DNA of 64,000 nucleotides, taken from the NCBI GenBank assembly GCA_902634485.1, contig CACPKA010000006.1, forward strand, positions 1-64,000. The letters are read 5' to 3'. The position numbers and the translations under genes are program-made. The notes beneath the pieces are model-generated. The model saw only the letters and a program-made list of their open reading frames with translations, had not been told where the DNA came from and ran no database searches. Below, piece by piece: positions 10,394 to 20,031 of this stretch. This stretch comes from an uncultured Pelagibacteraceae bacterium (GTDB lineage Bacteria; Pseudomonadota; Alphaproteobacteria; Pelagibacterales; Pelagibacteraceae). The stretch's first letter is position 1. Each line of letters begins with the position of its first letter.

Positions 10394-11521
10394 TTATTTT
10401 TTTAAATAATTTAATCTTCCAATAATTTCATCTCGATCCATATAATAACCTTGCAAATGTCTATGACCTGAGTTTGGATCAAATTCTGTTCTTCCATGTA
10501 AAAGTCTTCTATTGTTAAATGAAAAAATGTCACCGGACTCTAAACGAAATTTAACTACAAATTGATCATCATGTAAAAGTTTTCCAAATCTATGATGAGC
10601 TTTATAAACTTTATCCATAACATCTGGATGACAGTCTAAAGCATCCATAGTAGCGACACTAAATCTTATATCGTTATAATCTCCATCTTTAGTTAGGCTA
10701 ATTGCAGGACCATAAAAACTTCTATGTGATACTTGTGTATAATCTTTATCTCTAAATTTAAGAGGTACATTCACTAAAGTTTCAAAAATTTCTTTTTCAT
10801 TTTTTCTTAAATAGTCTGCCACTGCAAATGCATCAACTGTTGAAGAGTCTCCTCCTTTTGTAGAATTGATTAAACAATGAAGAAATTGATAACCTGGAGG
10901 ATTTTCAAACCAAGGTAAGTCCATGTGGTTATTTAGAGCATGTGCCGTGTAAGCAGAATTATTTGGTTTTGGAATGTTTATTACCTCAAAAGGTGTCTTA
11001 AAAAAAGTTTCTCTTATATGACTAATTCTATTTAAAACTGGAAATGCAGATTCTTTTTCTGTTGGTGTATTTTTTACAATTGCAATTCCTTTATGATGTA
11101 AAAGCTCTAACCATTTTATTAGACCTTCATCGGAACTAATAATTTCGTCATGATCTATATAAATAGATTTTAAATTATCTTGTAATGATCTATCCCACAA
11201 TTGATATGGAGAGATATATTTTTTTTTATTATTAATTGTGTAACAATTTTCTCTCAACCATTCTTTATCATAATAACTTATATGGTTTCCCTCACTCCAC
11301 TCTATTTCCAATTTTCCTTCCTTATTAATTTTGCAAGTTTTAGGTTCTATGCCCGTTGAAACTTCAAGTATATTAAACATTCGATGTCTTGAGTCTTTGT
11401 CATGAGCAGTTGGGCAGTTATCTCTTAACCACATAAAGTTAAAATTACTTTTTTCTCCATCGCTCCACTCAACATTTAAAGCTGAACCATTTTTTGAAAC
11501 TTTAGAAATTTCTATTGCCAT
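10394..11521 (-). CDS. Gamma-butyrobetaine hydroxylase-like Fe(II)/2OG dioxygenase (BBOX/TmpA-like)
   Basis: GBBH-like N-terminal domain (WSDGEKSNFNFMWLRDNCPT...) plus TauD-type catalytic domain (HMDLPWFENPPGYQFLHC, NNRRLLHGR). Confidence 0.85.
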   Translation of the reverse strand: MAIEISKVSKNGSALNVEWSDGEKSNFNFMWLRDNCPTAHDKDSRHRMFNILEVSTGIEPKTCKINKEGKLEIEWSEGNHISYYDKEWLRENCYTINNKKKYISPYQLWDRSLQDNLKSIYIDHDEIISSDEGLIKWLELLHHKGIAIVKNTPTEKESAFPVLNRISHIRETFFKTPFEVINIPKPNNSAYTAHALNNHMDLPWFENPPGYQFLHCLINSTKGGDSSTVDAFAVADYLRKNEKEIFETLVNVPLKFRDKDYTQVSHRSFYGPAISLTKDGDYNDIRFSVATMDALDCHPDVMDKVYKAHHRFGKLLHDDQFVVKFRLESGDIFSFNNRRLLHGRTEFDPNSGHRHLQGYYMDRDEIIGRLNYLKK

Positions 11522-11698
11522 AAAAAAACATTGTTATTTTATTTAGTTTTGATTTCAATTCAATTTATAATTGAATTTAAAGATTTTATCCCCATTTTTC
11601 ATTAATTTACTCACTTATTTAAATCTTATTTAAGGTTGTCTTTTTTATTAGATAAAGTTTAATGCGGTAAGTTTAAACTAAATAATGGGGGGAAATTC

Positions 11699-12724
11699 AT
11701 GAGATTTCTAAAAAAACTTATTCTTTCAATAGCTTTTATAGCAGTGTCTACTCTTGGTACAACAAGTGCCAATGCTGCATGCAAAGTACATTTGGGAGAT
11801 TTCGACTGGGACAGTGCTAACGTTCACACAGCTATTGTCGGTTATATTCTTGAAAAAGGATATGGTTGCAATGTTGAAGTAACAAAAGGTAGTACTAGTC
11901 CAATAATGGCTGCACACTATGACCAGCAACTTGATATTATAACTGAAGTATGGAGAGATAATATTGTGCAAATGCACGAAGAAGCTGTAGCTGCAGGCAA
12001 AATTGTTGAGCTTGGAGTAAATACTCCTTCTTCTACTCAAGGTTTCTATGTAGATAAACCAACTGCTGACAAATATGGTTTAGTAAGTGTTGAAGATATG
12101 ATGAAACCTGAAATAGCAAAACTTTTTGCTGATCCAGAGTCACCTGGAAAAGGAAGAATGACAAGCTGTATATCTGGATGGACTTGCTACACTATTAACT
12201 TAGTTAAGCACAAAGTTTATGGTCTAGATAAATACTACACTAACTTTGATCCAGGTTCTGGTGGAGCATTAGATGCTGCTATTGCAGGAGCATTTAAAAA
12301 AGGTAAACCAGTATTTTCATATTACTGGACACCGACAGGTTTAATGGGAAAAGTTGATCTTGTTCAACTTAAAGAGCCAGCATACGACAATGCTTGTTGG
12401 ACTAAAATGATGGCAGTTGTTGAAAAGATCAAAGCTGATGGTCCTGATGCTTACACAGATACATGTGCAAGTGCTTATGTGGATATGGCTTTAACAAAAT
12501 CTGCATCAACCACTTTTGCTAATAATCCAGCTAATAAAGCGGTTATTGACTTTGTAAAAGCTTATACTTTGCCGACTCCTGAAGTAAACAAATCGTTAGC
12601 TTTTTACATGGATGAGTCTGGTGGAGACATGGAGGCAACAGCTGTGAACTTTTTAAAAGGTTCTGATGCATGGACTAAATGGGTTCCTGCGGACGTTGCT
12701 AAAAAAGTTAAAGCATCGCTTTAA
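11699..12724 (+). CDS. proX: Glycine betaine/carnitine-type ABC transporter substrate-binding protein (copy 2)
   Basis: signal peptide; OpuAC-type; upstream of permease and ATPase. Confidence 0.87.
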   Translation: MRFLKKLILSIAFIAVSTLGTTSANAACKVHLGDFDWDSANVHTAIVGYILEKGYGCNVEVTKGSTSPIMAAHYDQQLDIITEVWRDNIVQMHEEAVAAGKIVELGVNTPSSTQGFYVDKPTADKYGLVSVEDMMKPEIAKLFADPESPGKGRMTSCISGWTCYTINLVKHKVYGLDKYYTNFDPGSGGALDAAIAGAFKKGKPVFSYYWTPTGLMGKVDLVQLKEPAYDNACWTKMMAVVEKIKADGPDAYTDTCASAYVDMALTKSASTTFANNPANKAVIDFVKAYTLPTPEVNKSLAFYMDESGGDMEATAVNFLKGSDAWTKWVPADVAKKVKASL

Positions 12725-12744
12725 TTTTTTAAATAATTCTTAAT

Positions 12745-12776
12745 ACTAAGAGCCCTTACGGGCTCTTAGTTTTTTA
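12745..12776 (+). terminator. Intrinsic terminator/attenuator-like hairpin between proX and proW copy 2
   Basis: ACTAAGAGCCC (12745-12755) TTAC GGGCTCTTAGT (12760-12770), 11-bp stem followed by T run. Confidence 0.88.
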
Positions 12777-12789
12777 TAAGAAAGTATAA

Positions 12790-13809
12790 ATGGGAAAATA
12801 TAAGAAACACATTTTTTATTCATTATATCTGATTGCTTTTGCTGCAATGGTATTTATTGCTTACACATCTTCTAAATATAGACCAGAAAGTGTTTCCGTT
12901 TTATTTACAGATTTCTCATGGTTAGGAAATTGGCCTAAATGGTTAGATCTTCCTTTGATGCCATTCTTAAATGAAGGATTTGATAAACTTATAAGAGAAT
13001 ATGGAATGTTCTTTGAGGGAATAAATAACTTTTTACTTGGACTTTACACTCAAATGAAAAATTTTATGGTTGGATTACCTTGGCCATTATTAATGATAGG
13101 AATAATTGCCCTTTGCTATTTTGTTAGTGGAAGAAATACAGGAACAACTATTATGGTTGCTTTTTGTGTTTTTTTTCTTGGTTTTCTTAGCCCAAGATAT
13201 TGGGATAAATGTATTATGACTACTTGCATAGTAGTGATTGGAATGTTGCTTTGTTTAATAATAGGTATTCCTGTAGGTATAATGATGGCGAGAAATAAGA
13301 AAGTAAGAAATGCATTGTTACCTGTTCTTGATTTAATGCAGACCATTCCAAGTTTTTGTTACTTAATTCCAGGAATATTATTATTTGGTCTAGGAGCTGT
13401 TCCGGCAATATTTGCTATATTTGTATACGCAGTTCCTCCGTTAATTAGATTAACTGATCTAGGAATCAGACTGGTTGATAAGGAAGTTGTTGAAGCGGCA
13501 GAAGCTTTTGGGGCAAGCAAAAAACAAAAATTATGGGGAGTACAATTGCCATTAGCATTACCCAACATAATGCAAGGAATTAACCAATGTACAATGATGT
13601 CTCTAGCGATGGTAGTAATTGCGTCAATGATTGGTACTAGAGGAATTGGAGATGAGGTATTGCTCGGATTACAGCAATTAAACGTTGGCATGGCAACAGA
13701 AGCTGGTATTGCAATTGTTTTGTTAGCAATTATATTCGATCGAATTACACAATCTTATGGAGAAAAAATTCAAGAAAGAACCCATCTAAAAAAGGATATA
13801 AAATTATAA
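12790..13809 (+). CDS. proW: Glycine betaine/proline ABC transporter permease (copy 2)
   Basis: MetI-type permease with VVEAAEAFGASKKQKLWGVQLPLALP EAA loop. Confidence 0.9.
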   Translation: MGKYKKHIFYSLYLIAFAAMVFIAYTSSKYRPESVSVLFTDFSWLGNWPKWLDLPLMPFLNEGFDKLIREYGMFFEGINNFLLGLYTQMKNFMVGLPWPLLMIGIIALCYFVSGRNTGTTIMVAFCVFFLGFLSPRYWDKCIMTTCIVVIGMLLCLIIGIPVGIMMARNKKVRNALLPVLDLMQTIPSFCYLIPGILLFGLGAVPAIFAIFVYAVPPLIRLTDLGIRLVDKEVVEAAEAFGASKKQKLWGVQLPLALPNIMQGINQCTMMSLAMVVIASMIGTRGIGDEVLLGLQQLNVGMATEAGIAIVLLAIIFDRITQSYGEKIQERTHLKKDIKL

Positions 13810-13813
13810 ATAT

Positions 13814-14866
13814 ATGAGCAAAATTGAAATTAAAAACGTTTATAAAATATTTGGAGACCAACCTTCAAAAGTTCTCCCAATGGTTCAAAATGGAGCAACA
13901 AAAGAAGAAGTGCTAGAAAAAACTGGACATACCGTTGGTCTAGATAATGTTTCTTTAAGTATTGAAGAAGGGGAAACTTTTGTTTGTATGGGTTTATCTG
14001 GTTCGGGAAAATCTACACTTATTAGACATATAAATAGATTAATAGATCCAACTGCAGGAGTAGTTTCAGTTGAAGGAACAAATGTAATGGATTTAGACCA
14101 AAAAAAATTAATTGATTTTAGAAGACATAAAATGAGTATGGTGTTTCAAAGATTTGGTTTATTTCCTCATAAAACAGTTTTGGAAAATGTTGGCTATGGT
14201 CTTGAAGTTCAAGGACAAAAACCTGAAGAAAGAAATAAGACAGCAATGGAAAAAATTGAAGCTGTTGGATTAACTGGTTTTGAACATCAATATCCAAATC
14301 AGTTATCAGGAGGAATGCAACAACGAGTTGGTTTAGCTAGAGCTCTTGCAACTAATACAGACATAATGTTAATGGATGAAGCTTTTTCAGCTCTAGATCC
14401 TCTAATTCGAAGTGATATGCAAAAACAATTAATTGATTTACAAAGTGAATTAAAAAAAACAATAGTGTTCATAACACACGACTTGGATGAATCTTTAAGA
14501 TTAGGAGATCATATAGGAATATTAAATGGGGGAAGATTGGTTCAAGTAGGAACTCCGATAGATATTATTATGAACCCAGCAGACGATTATGTTGAAGCAT
14601 TTGTAAAAGATGTAAACCGAGCAAAAGTAATTAAAGCAAAAATTATTATGACACCCGCAAACAAATCTAACGATGTGGATAAATCAAATTTAGTTAAGAT
14701 AGGAGAAGATCAATTCTTAGATGAATTTCTTCCACAAATAGTTTGTTCAAATGCAAATTGTGAAGTTGTAGATAAAGAAGGAAATGTAAAAGGATACCTT
14801 ACAAAAAAAGAGCTTTCTAAAGCTTTAACAAAAGAACATATGGCTAATGCCGTTAAGTCTGCGTAA
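13814..14866 (+). CDS. proV: Glycine betaine/proline ABC transporter ATP-binding protein
   Basis: GLSGSGKSTLIRHINRL Walker A, LSGGMQQRVGLARAL signature, CBS-like C-terminus. Confidence 0.92.
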   Translation: MSKIEIKNVYKIFGDQPSKVLPMVQNGATKEEVLEKTGHTVGLDNVSLSIEEGETFVCMGLSGSGKSTLIRHINRLIDPTAGVVSVEGTNVMDLDQKKLIDFRRHKMSMVFQRFGLFPHKTVLENVGYGLEVQGQKPEERNKTAMEKIEAVGLTGFEHQYPNQLSGGMQQRVGLARALATNTDIMLMDEAFSALDPLIRSDMQKQLIDLQSELKKTIVFITHDLDESLRLGDHIGILNGGRLVQVGTPIDIIMNPADDYVEAFVKDVNRAKVIKAKIIMTPANKSNDVDKSNLVKIGEDQFLDEFLPQIVCSNANCEVVDKEGNVKGYLTKKELSKALTKEHMANAVKSA

Positions 14867-15632
14867 CAAAAAAATAGTAATTTCAGCTGGAGGATCAGGA
14901 ATTGGTTGGGCTACTGCAAAAGTTTGTCTTTCTAAAGGAGCAATAATTTATCTTTGTGATATAGACCCAAAATCTTTAAATAAAATTAAAAAAAACCCTT
15001 TATATAATAAAAGATTATTTGCTTATGAATGTAACGCCTCTGAAGAAGAAGAAGTTAAAGATTTTTTCAGTCAAATTAATAAAAAAACAAGAAAAATAGA
15101 TGCAATAATTAATAACGTAGGTATTGCAGGTCCCACAGGAACTATTGAAAAACTAACTTCTTATGATTGGGAGCAAACTCTAAAAGTTAACGTTATAAGT
15201 CATTTTTATTTTACTAAAATGGCAATACCTTTGTTAAAAAAAAATAAAGGTGGATCTATAATAAATATTTCATCAGGTGCTGGAATTATGGGTTTTCCTT
15301 TGCGCTCCCCATATGCTGCCAGCAAGTGGGCCGTTATTGGAATGACAAAAACTTTAGCTATTGAATTAGGTAAATATAAAATTCGTGTTAATGCAATTTG
15401 TCCTGGGACTATCAAAGGAGATAGAATGGTAAGAGTTATAAGAGATAAAGCAAAATTTCTAAAAACTTCTAAGAAAAAAATTGAAAAAGATTTTGTTTCT
15501 ATGGCTTCAATGAATTGCTGGATTCATGAAGAAGATATTGGAAAAATTTGCTCCTTTTTAATTTCAAGTGAAGGCGAGAGAATTTCAGGACAAACAATTC
15601 CTGTAGATGGAAATGCAACTAGATTAGATTAA
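14847..15632 (+). CDS. SDR family oxidoreductase
   Basis: Rossmann GGSGIG, NNVGIAG, YAASK catalytic motif; overlaps proV stop. Confidence 0.9.
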   Translation: MPLSLRNKKIVISAGGSGIGWATAKVCLSKGAIIYLCDIDPKSLNKIKKNPLYNKRLFAYECNASEEEEVKDFFSQINKKTRKIDAIINNVGIAGPTGTIEKLTSYDWEQTLKVNVISHFYFTKMAIPLLKKNKGGSIINISSGAGIMGFPLRSPYAASKWAVIGMTKTLAIELGKYKIRVNAICPGTIKGDRMVRVIRDKAKFLKTSKKKIEKDFVSMASMNCWIHEEDIGKICSFLISSEGERISGQTIPVDGNATRLD

Positions 15633-15634
15633 TT

Positions 15635-16069
15635 TTACAAAGAGTTGACTAAATCTGAAGCAATTTTTTTTGATTTAGCTGTAAATCTTATATTTTTGAT
15701 TGCTTCGAGATTGGATTTATCATCACCCACAACTACAAATCCGATCATCCCCATACTTTTGTGAGGTGTACACCAATAAGCGTATATTCCAGGTATAGTA
15801 AAAGTGTATTCAGCATCTTTATTAAATTTAGTCTTAAACTTTTCTACCCCTTTTGGTACTCCTCCTTTGATAAATTCAACATTATGGCCTTTGTCGGTGG
15901 CTTTCCAAAATACCTTATCTCCAACATCTATTTTAACCACCTTCTTTGAATAAACCATAGTTTCTTTGCCTTGTTTATTTAACATCTCTACAGTTTCACT
16001 TGCTGCAAAAGCACCTGTAGAAAATATTGTTAAAATAACAAGACTGACAAAGTATTTTATAATTTTCAT
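15635..16069 (-). CDS. Pseudoazurin-like periplasmic cupredoxin
   Basis: signal peptide; DKGHNVEF and YWCTPHKSMGM Cu-binding motifs. Confidence 0.88.
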   Translation of the reverse strand: MKIIKYFVSLVILTIFSTGAFAASETVEMLNKQGKETMVYSKKVVKIDVGDKVFWKATDKGHNVEFIKGGVPKGVEKFKTKFNKDAEYTFTIPGIYAYWCTPHKSMGMIGFVVVGDDKSNLEAIKNIRFTAKSKKIASDLVNSL

Positions 16070-16178
16070 ATTGAGTAGTTTTCAGTAAAATTCATACTCA
16101 TCATGTAATAATGAAAATTTTTTTATCAACTTCAAATAGTGTAACAAGTTGACACACTTTATGTATTGTTAGTAAATT

Positions 16179-17063
16179 TTATTTATAATTTTTTAGCTTA
16201 AGTTTTTCTCTTGTTTCGGCGGGAGTCATTATTGACACACCTAAATCATTTACAATTCTTATTGCTTTCTCAACTAGTTGAGCATTAGTTGCTAATTTTC
16301 CTTTTTCTAAATATAAATTGTCTTCAAGACCTACCCTTGGGTTTCCACCCATGATTACAGTTTGAGCTACAAAAGGCATTTCATTTTTAGAGATTGCAAA
16401 ACCAGACCAAACACCTTCCTTTGGCATTACATCCTTCATAGCTTGCATAGCTAGTGGTGTAGCTGGCGCTCCCCAAGGAATACCAAGACACATTTGAAAC
16501 ATTGGAGGATCATTTAATAATCCCTCTTTATATAACTGTGCTCCAAACCACATATTTCCTAAATCAAAAGCCTCAACTTCTGGTTTGACATTTATTTCTT
16601 GCAATCTTTTTGCGGCTTTTCTTAGATCGTTAGGTGTATTTACAGTAATTACAGAACTGTCACCAAAGTTTAAAGTTCCACAATCTAGAGTGCATATTTC
16701 TGGTAAAAATTGTTCAGCGTTCGCAATTCTCTCCATTACATTTGCCATGTCTGTTAAAGGACCAAACTCTAGTGGATTTTTTCCCTGCCCTATATCTAAA
16801 TCACCACCCATTCCAGTGGTAAGATTTAAAATAACATCTGTATCGCTTGATCTAATTCTATCTACAACTTCTTTATATAATTCTAGTCTCCTACTAGGAG
16901 TTCCATCCTCTTCTCTTACATGAATATGGGCTATAGCTGCACCAGCTTTTGCAGCTTCTATAGATGCTTTTGCTATTTGTTCGGGAGTTTTTGGTAAATC
17001 AGGATGTTTTTTAGCTGTGTCTCCAGAACCAGTTACTGCACATGATACAAATACTTTGCTCAT
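16179..17063 (-). CDS. BKACE (DUF849) family beta-keto acid cleavage enzyme
   Basis: 294 aa; VFVSCAVTGSGDT, AAIAHIHVREEDGTPSR, LNLTTGMGGD typical of BKACE. Confidence 0.88.
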   Translation of the reverse strand: MSKVFVSCAVTGSGDTAKKHPDLPKTPEQIAKASIEAAKAGAAIAHIHVREEDGTPSRRLELYKEVVDRIRSSDTDVILNLTTGMGGDLDIGQGKNPLEFGPLTDMANVMERIANAEQFLPEICTLDCGTLNFGDSSVITVNTPNDLRKAAKRLQEINVKPEVEAFDLGNMWFGAQLYKEGLLNDPPMFQMCLGIPWGAPATPLAMQAMKDVMPKEGVWSGFAISKNEMPFVAQTVIMGGNPRVGLEDNLYLEKGKLATNAQLVEKAIRIVNDLGVSIMTPAETREKLKLKNYK

Positions 17064-17098
17064 TTTTTTTTTAATAAAAGTATACTATCATATTAAAA

Positions 17099-17827
17099 AT
17101 GGAAAGATTAGAAATATTAAATGATTTAGCTGCTGTTTTTAGATGGATAGCAAAATTGAATATGCATGAAGGTATTGCTAACCACCTTAGCGTATGTTCC
17201 CCAGAGGCAGGGGGTGGTTTTTATGTTAATGGGACAGGAATGCACTTTAGCAAAATCAAAGCAAGTGATTTAGTCCTAATTAAAGATAAAAAATTTGAAG
17301 AAATGAAAAAAAAACCAGAAATAGTAGATCCAACAGCAATCAATATTCATGGTACGATTCACAAAAAAGTTCCAAATGCAAAGTGTATACTTCATGTTCA
17401 CTCAAAATATGCTTTGGCACTTTCATGTTTAAAAGACCCTACTCTTCCGCCTATCGATCAAAATACTATGCGTTTTTATAATCGTGTAGCAATATACAAA
17501 GAATTTGGTGGATTAGGTTTTGAAGAGGAGTCAGAAAAAATGGCAAATACTATTGGAAATTATAATATACTTTTATTAGCAAACCATGGAATTTTAACGG
17601 CAGCTCCTACAATTGCTCAAGCATTTGATGATTTATATTATTTTGAAAAAGCATGCGAAACATACATTACCGCACTATCGACTGGTAAAGAATTAAATTT
17701 AGCAAGTTCAGAAGTTGCTGAAAAAACTGCTCTAGACTGGGAAAATTATTCTACTGACATGGGTGAACTACATTTAAAAGCAGTAAGATCGATCTTAGAT
17801 TCTGAAGACCCAAGTTACAAACAATAA
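17099..17827 (+). CDS. Class II aldolase/adducin family protein
   Basis: NHLSVCSPEAGGGFYVNG, HVHSKYALALS, LLANHGILTA. Confidence 0.88.
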   Translation: MERLEILNDLAAVFRWIAKLNMHEGIANHLSVCSPEAGGGFYVNGTGMHFSKIKASDLVLIKDKKFEEMKKKPEIVDPTAINIHGTIHKKVPNAKCILHVHSKYALALSCLKDPTLPPIDQNTMRFYNRVAIYKEFGGLGFEEESEKMANTIGNYNILLLANHGILTAAPTIAQAFDDLYYFEKACETYITALSTGKELNLASSEVAEKTALDWENYSTDMGELHLKAVRSILDSEDPSYKQ

Positions 17828-17834
17828 AAAATAA

Positions 17835-18296
17835 ATGAAAAGATTAATAATTATTCTATTATTTATTACTACCTCTTTGTACGCTGAAAAAATAGAAAGA
17901 CTTAGTTTCTACAACATTCAAGAAATACTCGGAGATGATAAATTAACTTATAAAATACTTAAAGGATGTGTATCTATGAATTCAGCGGTTACAGAAATTA
18001 TTAAAGAAGAACATCCAGACCTAGCAAAAGAATTTTTTGAAACAGCTAATTATCTTTATCCTTTTGGTATTTTAGTTTTAAAAAAGATAAAAAATATAAA
18101 CCATCAAAAAGCAGAAAAAGAATATTTTTTTGATATAAACAATCTCACAGATGATTATGTGAATTTTATGAGAGAAAATGGTGCTATTAATAAAAGTTTT
18201 TTTAAAGGAACATTTCTTGGTGATGACTTAAATTTCTGTAATGAAATTAGAGGTGCAATAGAAGTATCTATTTCGCACTCCAAAAAAACAGAATAA
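17835..18296 (+). CDS. Hypothetical secreted protein
   Basis: 153 aa ORF with signal-peptide-like N-terminus. Confidence 0.6.
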   Translation: MKRLIIILLFITTSLYAEKIERLSFYNIQEILGDDKLTYKILKGCVSMNSAVTEIIKEEHPDLAKEFFETANYLYPFGILVLKKIKNINHQKAEKEYFFDINNLTDDYVNFMRENGAINKSFFKGTFLGDDLNFCNEIRGAIEVSISHSKKTE

Positions 18297-18297
18297 A

Positions 18298-18600
18298 TTA
18301 ATTTGTTTTTTTCTTAAATTTTGGAATTTTAGATTTCTTTTTTTTCTTTTTCTTAGGTATCTTAGATTTTTTTGAATCTGATGATCCTTCTTCATTAGCA
18401 ACTTCTTCTATCGCTTCCAATATTTCTTTACATTCAGTGGAATTACAAAAATAAGTTGAGCCTGTTTTTGTGTTATATAAATAAGCTCCGCAATTATCTT
18501 TTTTTTTTAAAGTACAATTTACAGGCTCAAGCCTATATTCTGCAAACAAACAAGTTGTAGAAAATAAAAAAAAAGTTAAAGTTAAAAAAAATTTTTTCAT
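18298..18600 (-). CDS. Hypothetical exported protein with Lys-rich C-terminal tail
   Basis: signal peptide and SKIPKKKKKKKSKIPKFKKKTN tail. Confidence 0.55.
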   Translation of the reverse strand: MKKFFLTLTFFLFSTTCLFAEYRLEPVNCTLKKKDNCGAYLYNTKTGSTYFCNSTECKEILEAIEEVANEEGSSDSKKSKIPKKKKKKKSKIPKFKKKTN

Positions 18601-18809
18601 AATTAAAATTAATTAGAAATACTAATTTATACAACTCTTATTAGAATAAATTATTAATTATTTCTTAGTGCAGCTTAGTATATTTTTTGTATTAAAAACA
18701 AACAAAAATTTTACGTCTAATAAATATATATAAAAAACAGCAATTCATAATTATAGATATATTCATTCATTAGTGAGATACTTAAATTAATTAAGGAAAG
18801 GGGAACATT

Positions 18810-20012
18810 ATGAAAATAAAGAAAATGTTATATGTTGTTCTTTTCTCTTGGTTTTTTGGAATTTTTTCTTCTGCTTCTGCAGGGGAATTATGCACAGAGT
18901 GTTTAAGTAAGGTTCCTCAAGACATGAGAGATTATGTTTACAACATGGACTTTATGGATAGTGATCAGCCACTTGGAGAAGCGGTAATGAGAAAGTGGAA
19001 AAGTCCTAGAAAACCACCTTGGACAATAGGTTATGCTAGTACTTACGCTGGAAACACTTGGAGAAAAGGAGCAATGGAGCGTTTAATGGAAGTTGTTTAT
19101 CCTAAGTGGAAAGCTTTAGGAATGGTTGATGAAATTGTTATTACTCAATCAAATTTGGATGACTCTTTACAGATTCAGCAAATGAGACAGATGATAGATG
19201 GTGGAAAAGTTGATGCTATTATTATTTGTTGTTCTAACATTACAGCTTTAAACACTACAATTAAATATGGTTGGGAAAAAGGTATTCCAACTTTATCTTT
19301 TACTGGCTTTACAACATCGCCATATTCGATCAATACGTCTGTTAACTACAGATTGGTTGGTTACTATGTTGGTGCATGGATGGCTGAGTTAATTGGTGAA
19401 AAAGGTAATGTAATAGTTATGGAAGGAATTCCTGGCTATTCAGCATCTGACCAACAGAACAAAGGTGTATTAGCTGCGCTTGATGAATATCCAAATGTTA
19501 ATGTTGTTGGACAATTAGCACACAACTGGACTTCTCAAATTGCACAGAAAGAACTTTCGCAATGGTTATCAACTAATACAAAAAAAGTTGACGGTATTGC
19601 AGTTCAATCTTCAGGAGAGACAGGAACTTTACAAGCTCTGCTTCAGTCAGGACTTGATCCAATTCCACCAATTGCATTAGGTGGAGAATTGGGAGCTCTT
19701 TGTTATTGGAGACAAAACCCAGGTTATATTGATGAAGCGATATATGCTTGGCCTCCAGGAGATGAAGTTGAGTTAGGTATGGAAGTAATGATAAGAACAC
19801 TTCAAGGTCAAGGTCCTAGAATCCAATCTATATTGGTTGGTCCTGCTACTAAGAATTTCGATGAGATTAAAGCAATCTTAAATGAAGATTGTGATAGAAA
19901 TTCTACTGGTTGGGATAACCCGGGAATGGAAAAATGGGCTCCGAAATCGTATATAGAAGCATTCTTTGATAATCCTAAAGATCCGACAAAATACGATCCA
20001 AAATCTCATTAA
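18810..20012 (+). CDS. Sugar-type (ribose-like) ABC transporter substrate-binding protein
   Basis: signal peptide, Peripla_BP_4-like sequence, adjacent to double-NBD ATPase and RbsC-type permeases. Confidence 0.85.
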   Translation: MKIKKMLYVVLFSWFFGIFSSASAGELCTECLSKVPQDMRDYVYNMDFMDSDQPLGEAVMRKWKSPRKPPWTIGYASTYAGNTWRKGAMERLMEVVYPKWKALGMVDEIVITQSNLDDSLQIQQMRQMIDGGKVDAIIICCSNITALNTTIKYGWEKGIPTLSFTGFTTSPYSINTSVNYRLVGYYVGAWMAELIGEKGNVIVMEGIPGYSASDQQNKGVLAALDEYPNVNVVGQLAHNWTSQIAQKELSQWLSTNTKKVDGIAVQSSGETGTLQALLQSGLDPIPPIALGGELGALCYWRQNPGYIDEAIYAWPPGDEVELGMEVMIRTLQGQGPRIQSILVGPATKNFDEIKAILNEDCDRNSTGWDNPGMEKWAPKSYIEAFFDNPKDPTKYDPKSH

Positions 20013-20031
20013 TACTTTTAATTAAGTAAGT

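Noticed and set aside
16585-16923. 112-aa plus ORF
   Set aside because: Antisense of the BKACE gene.
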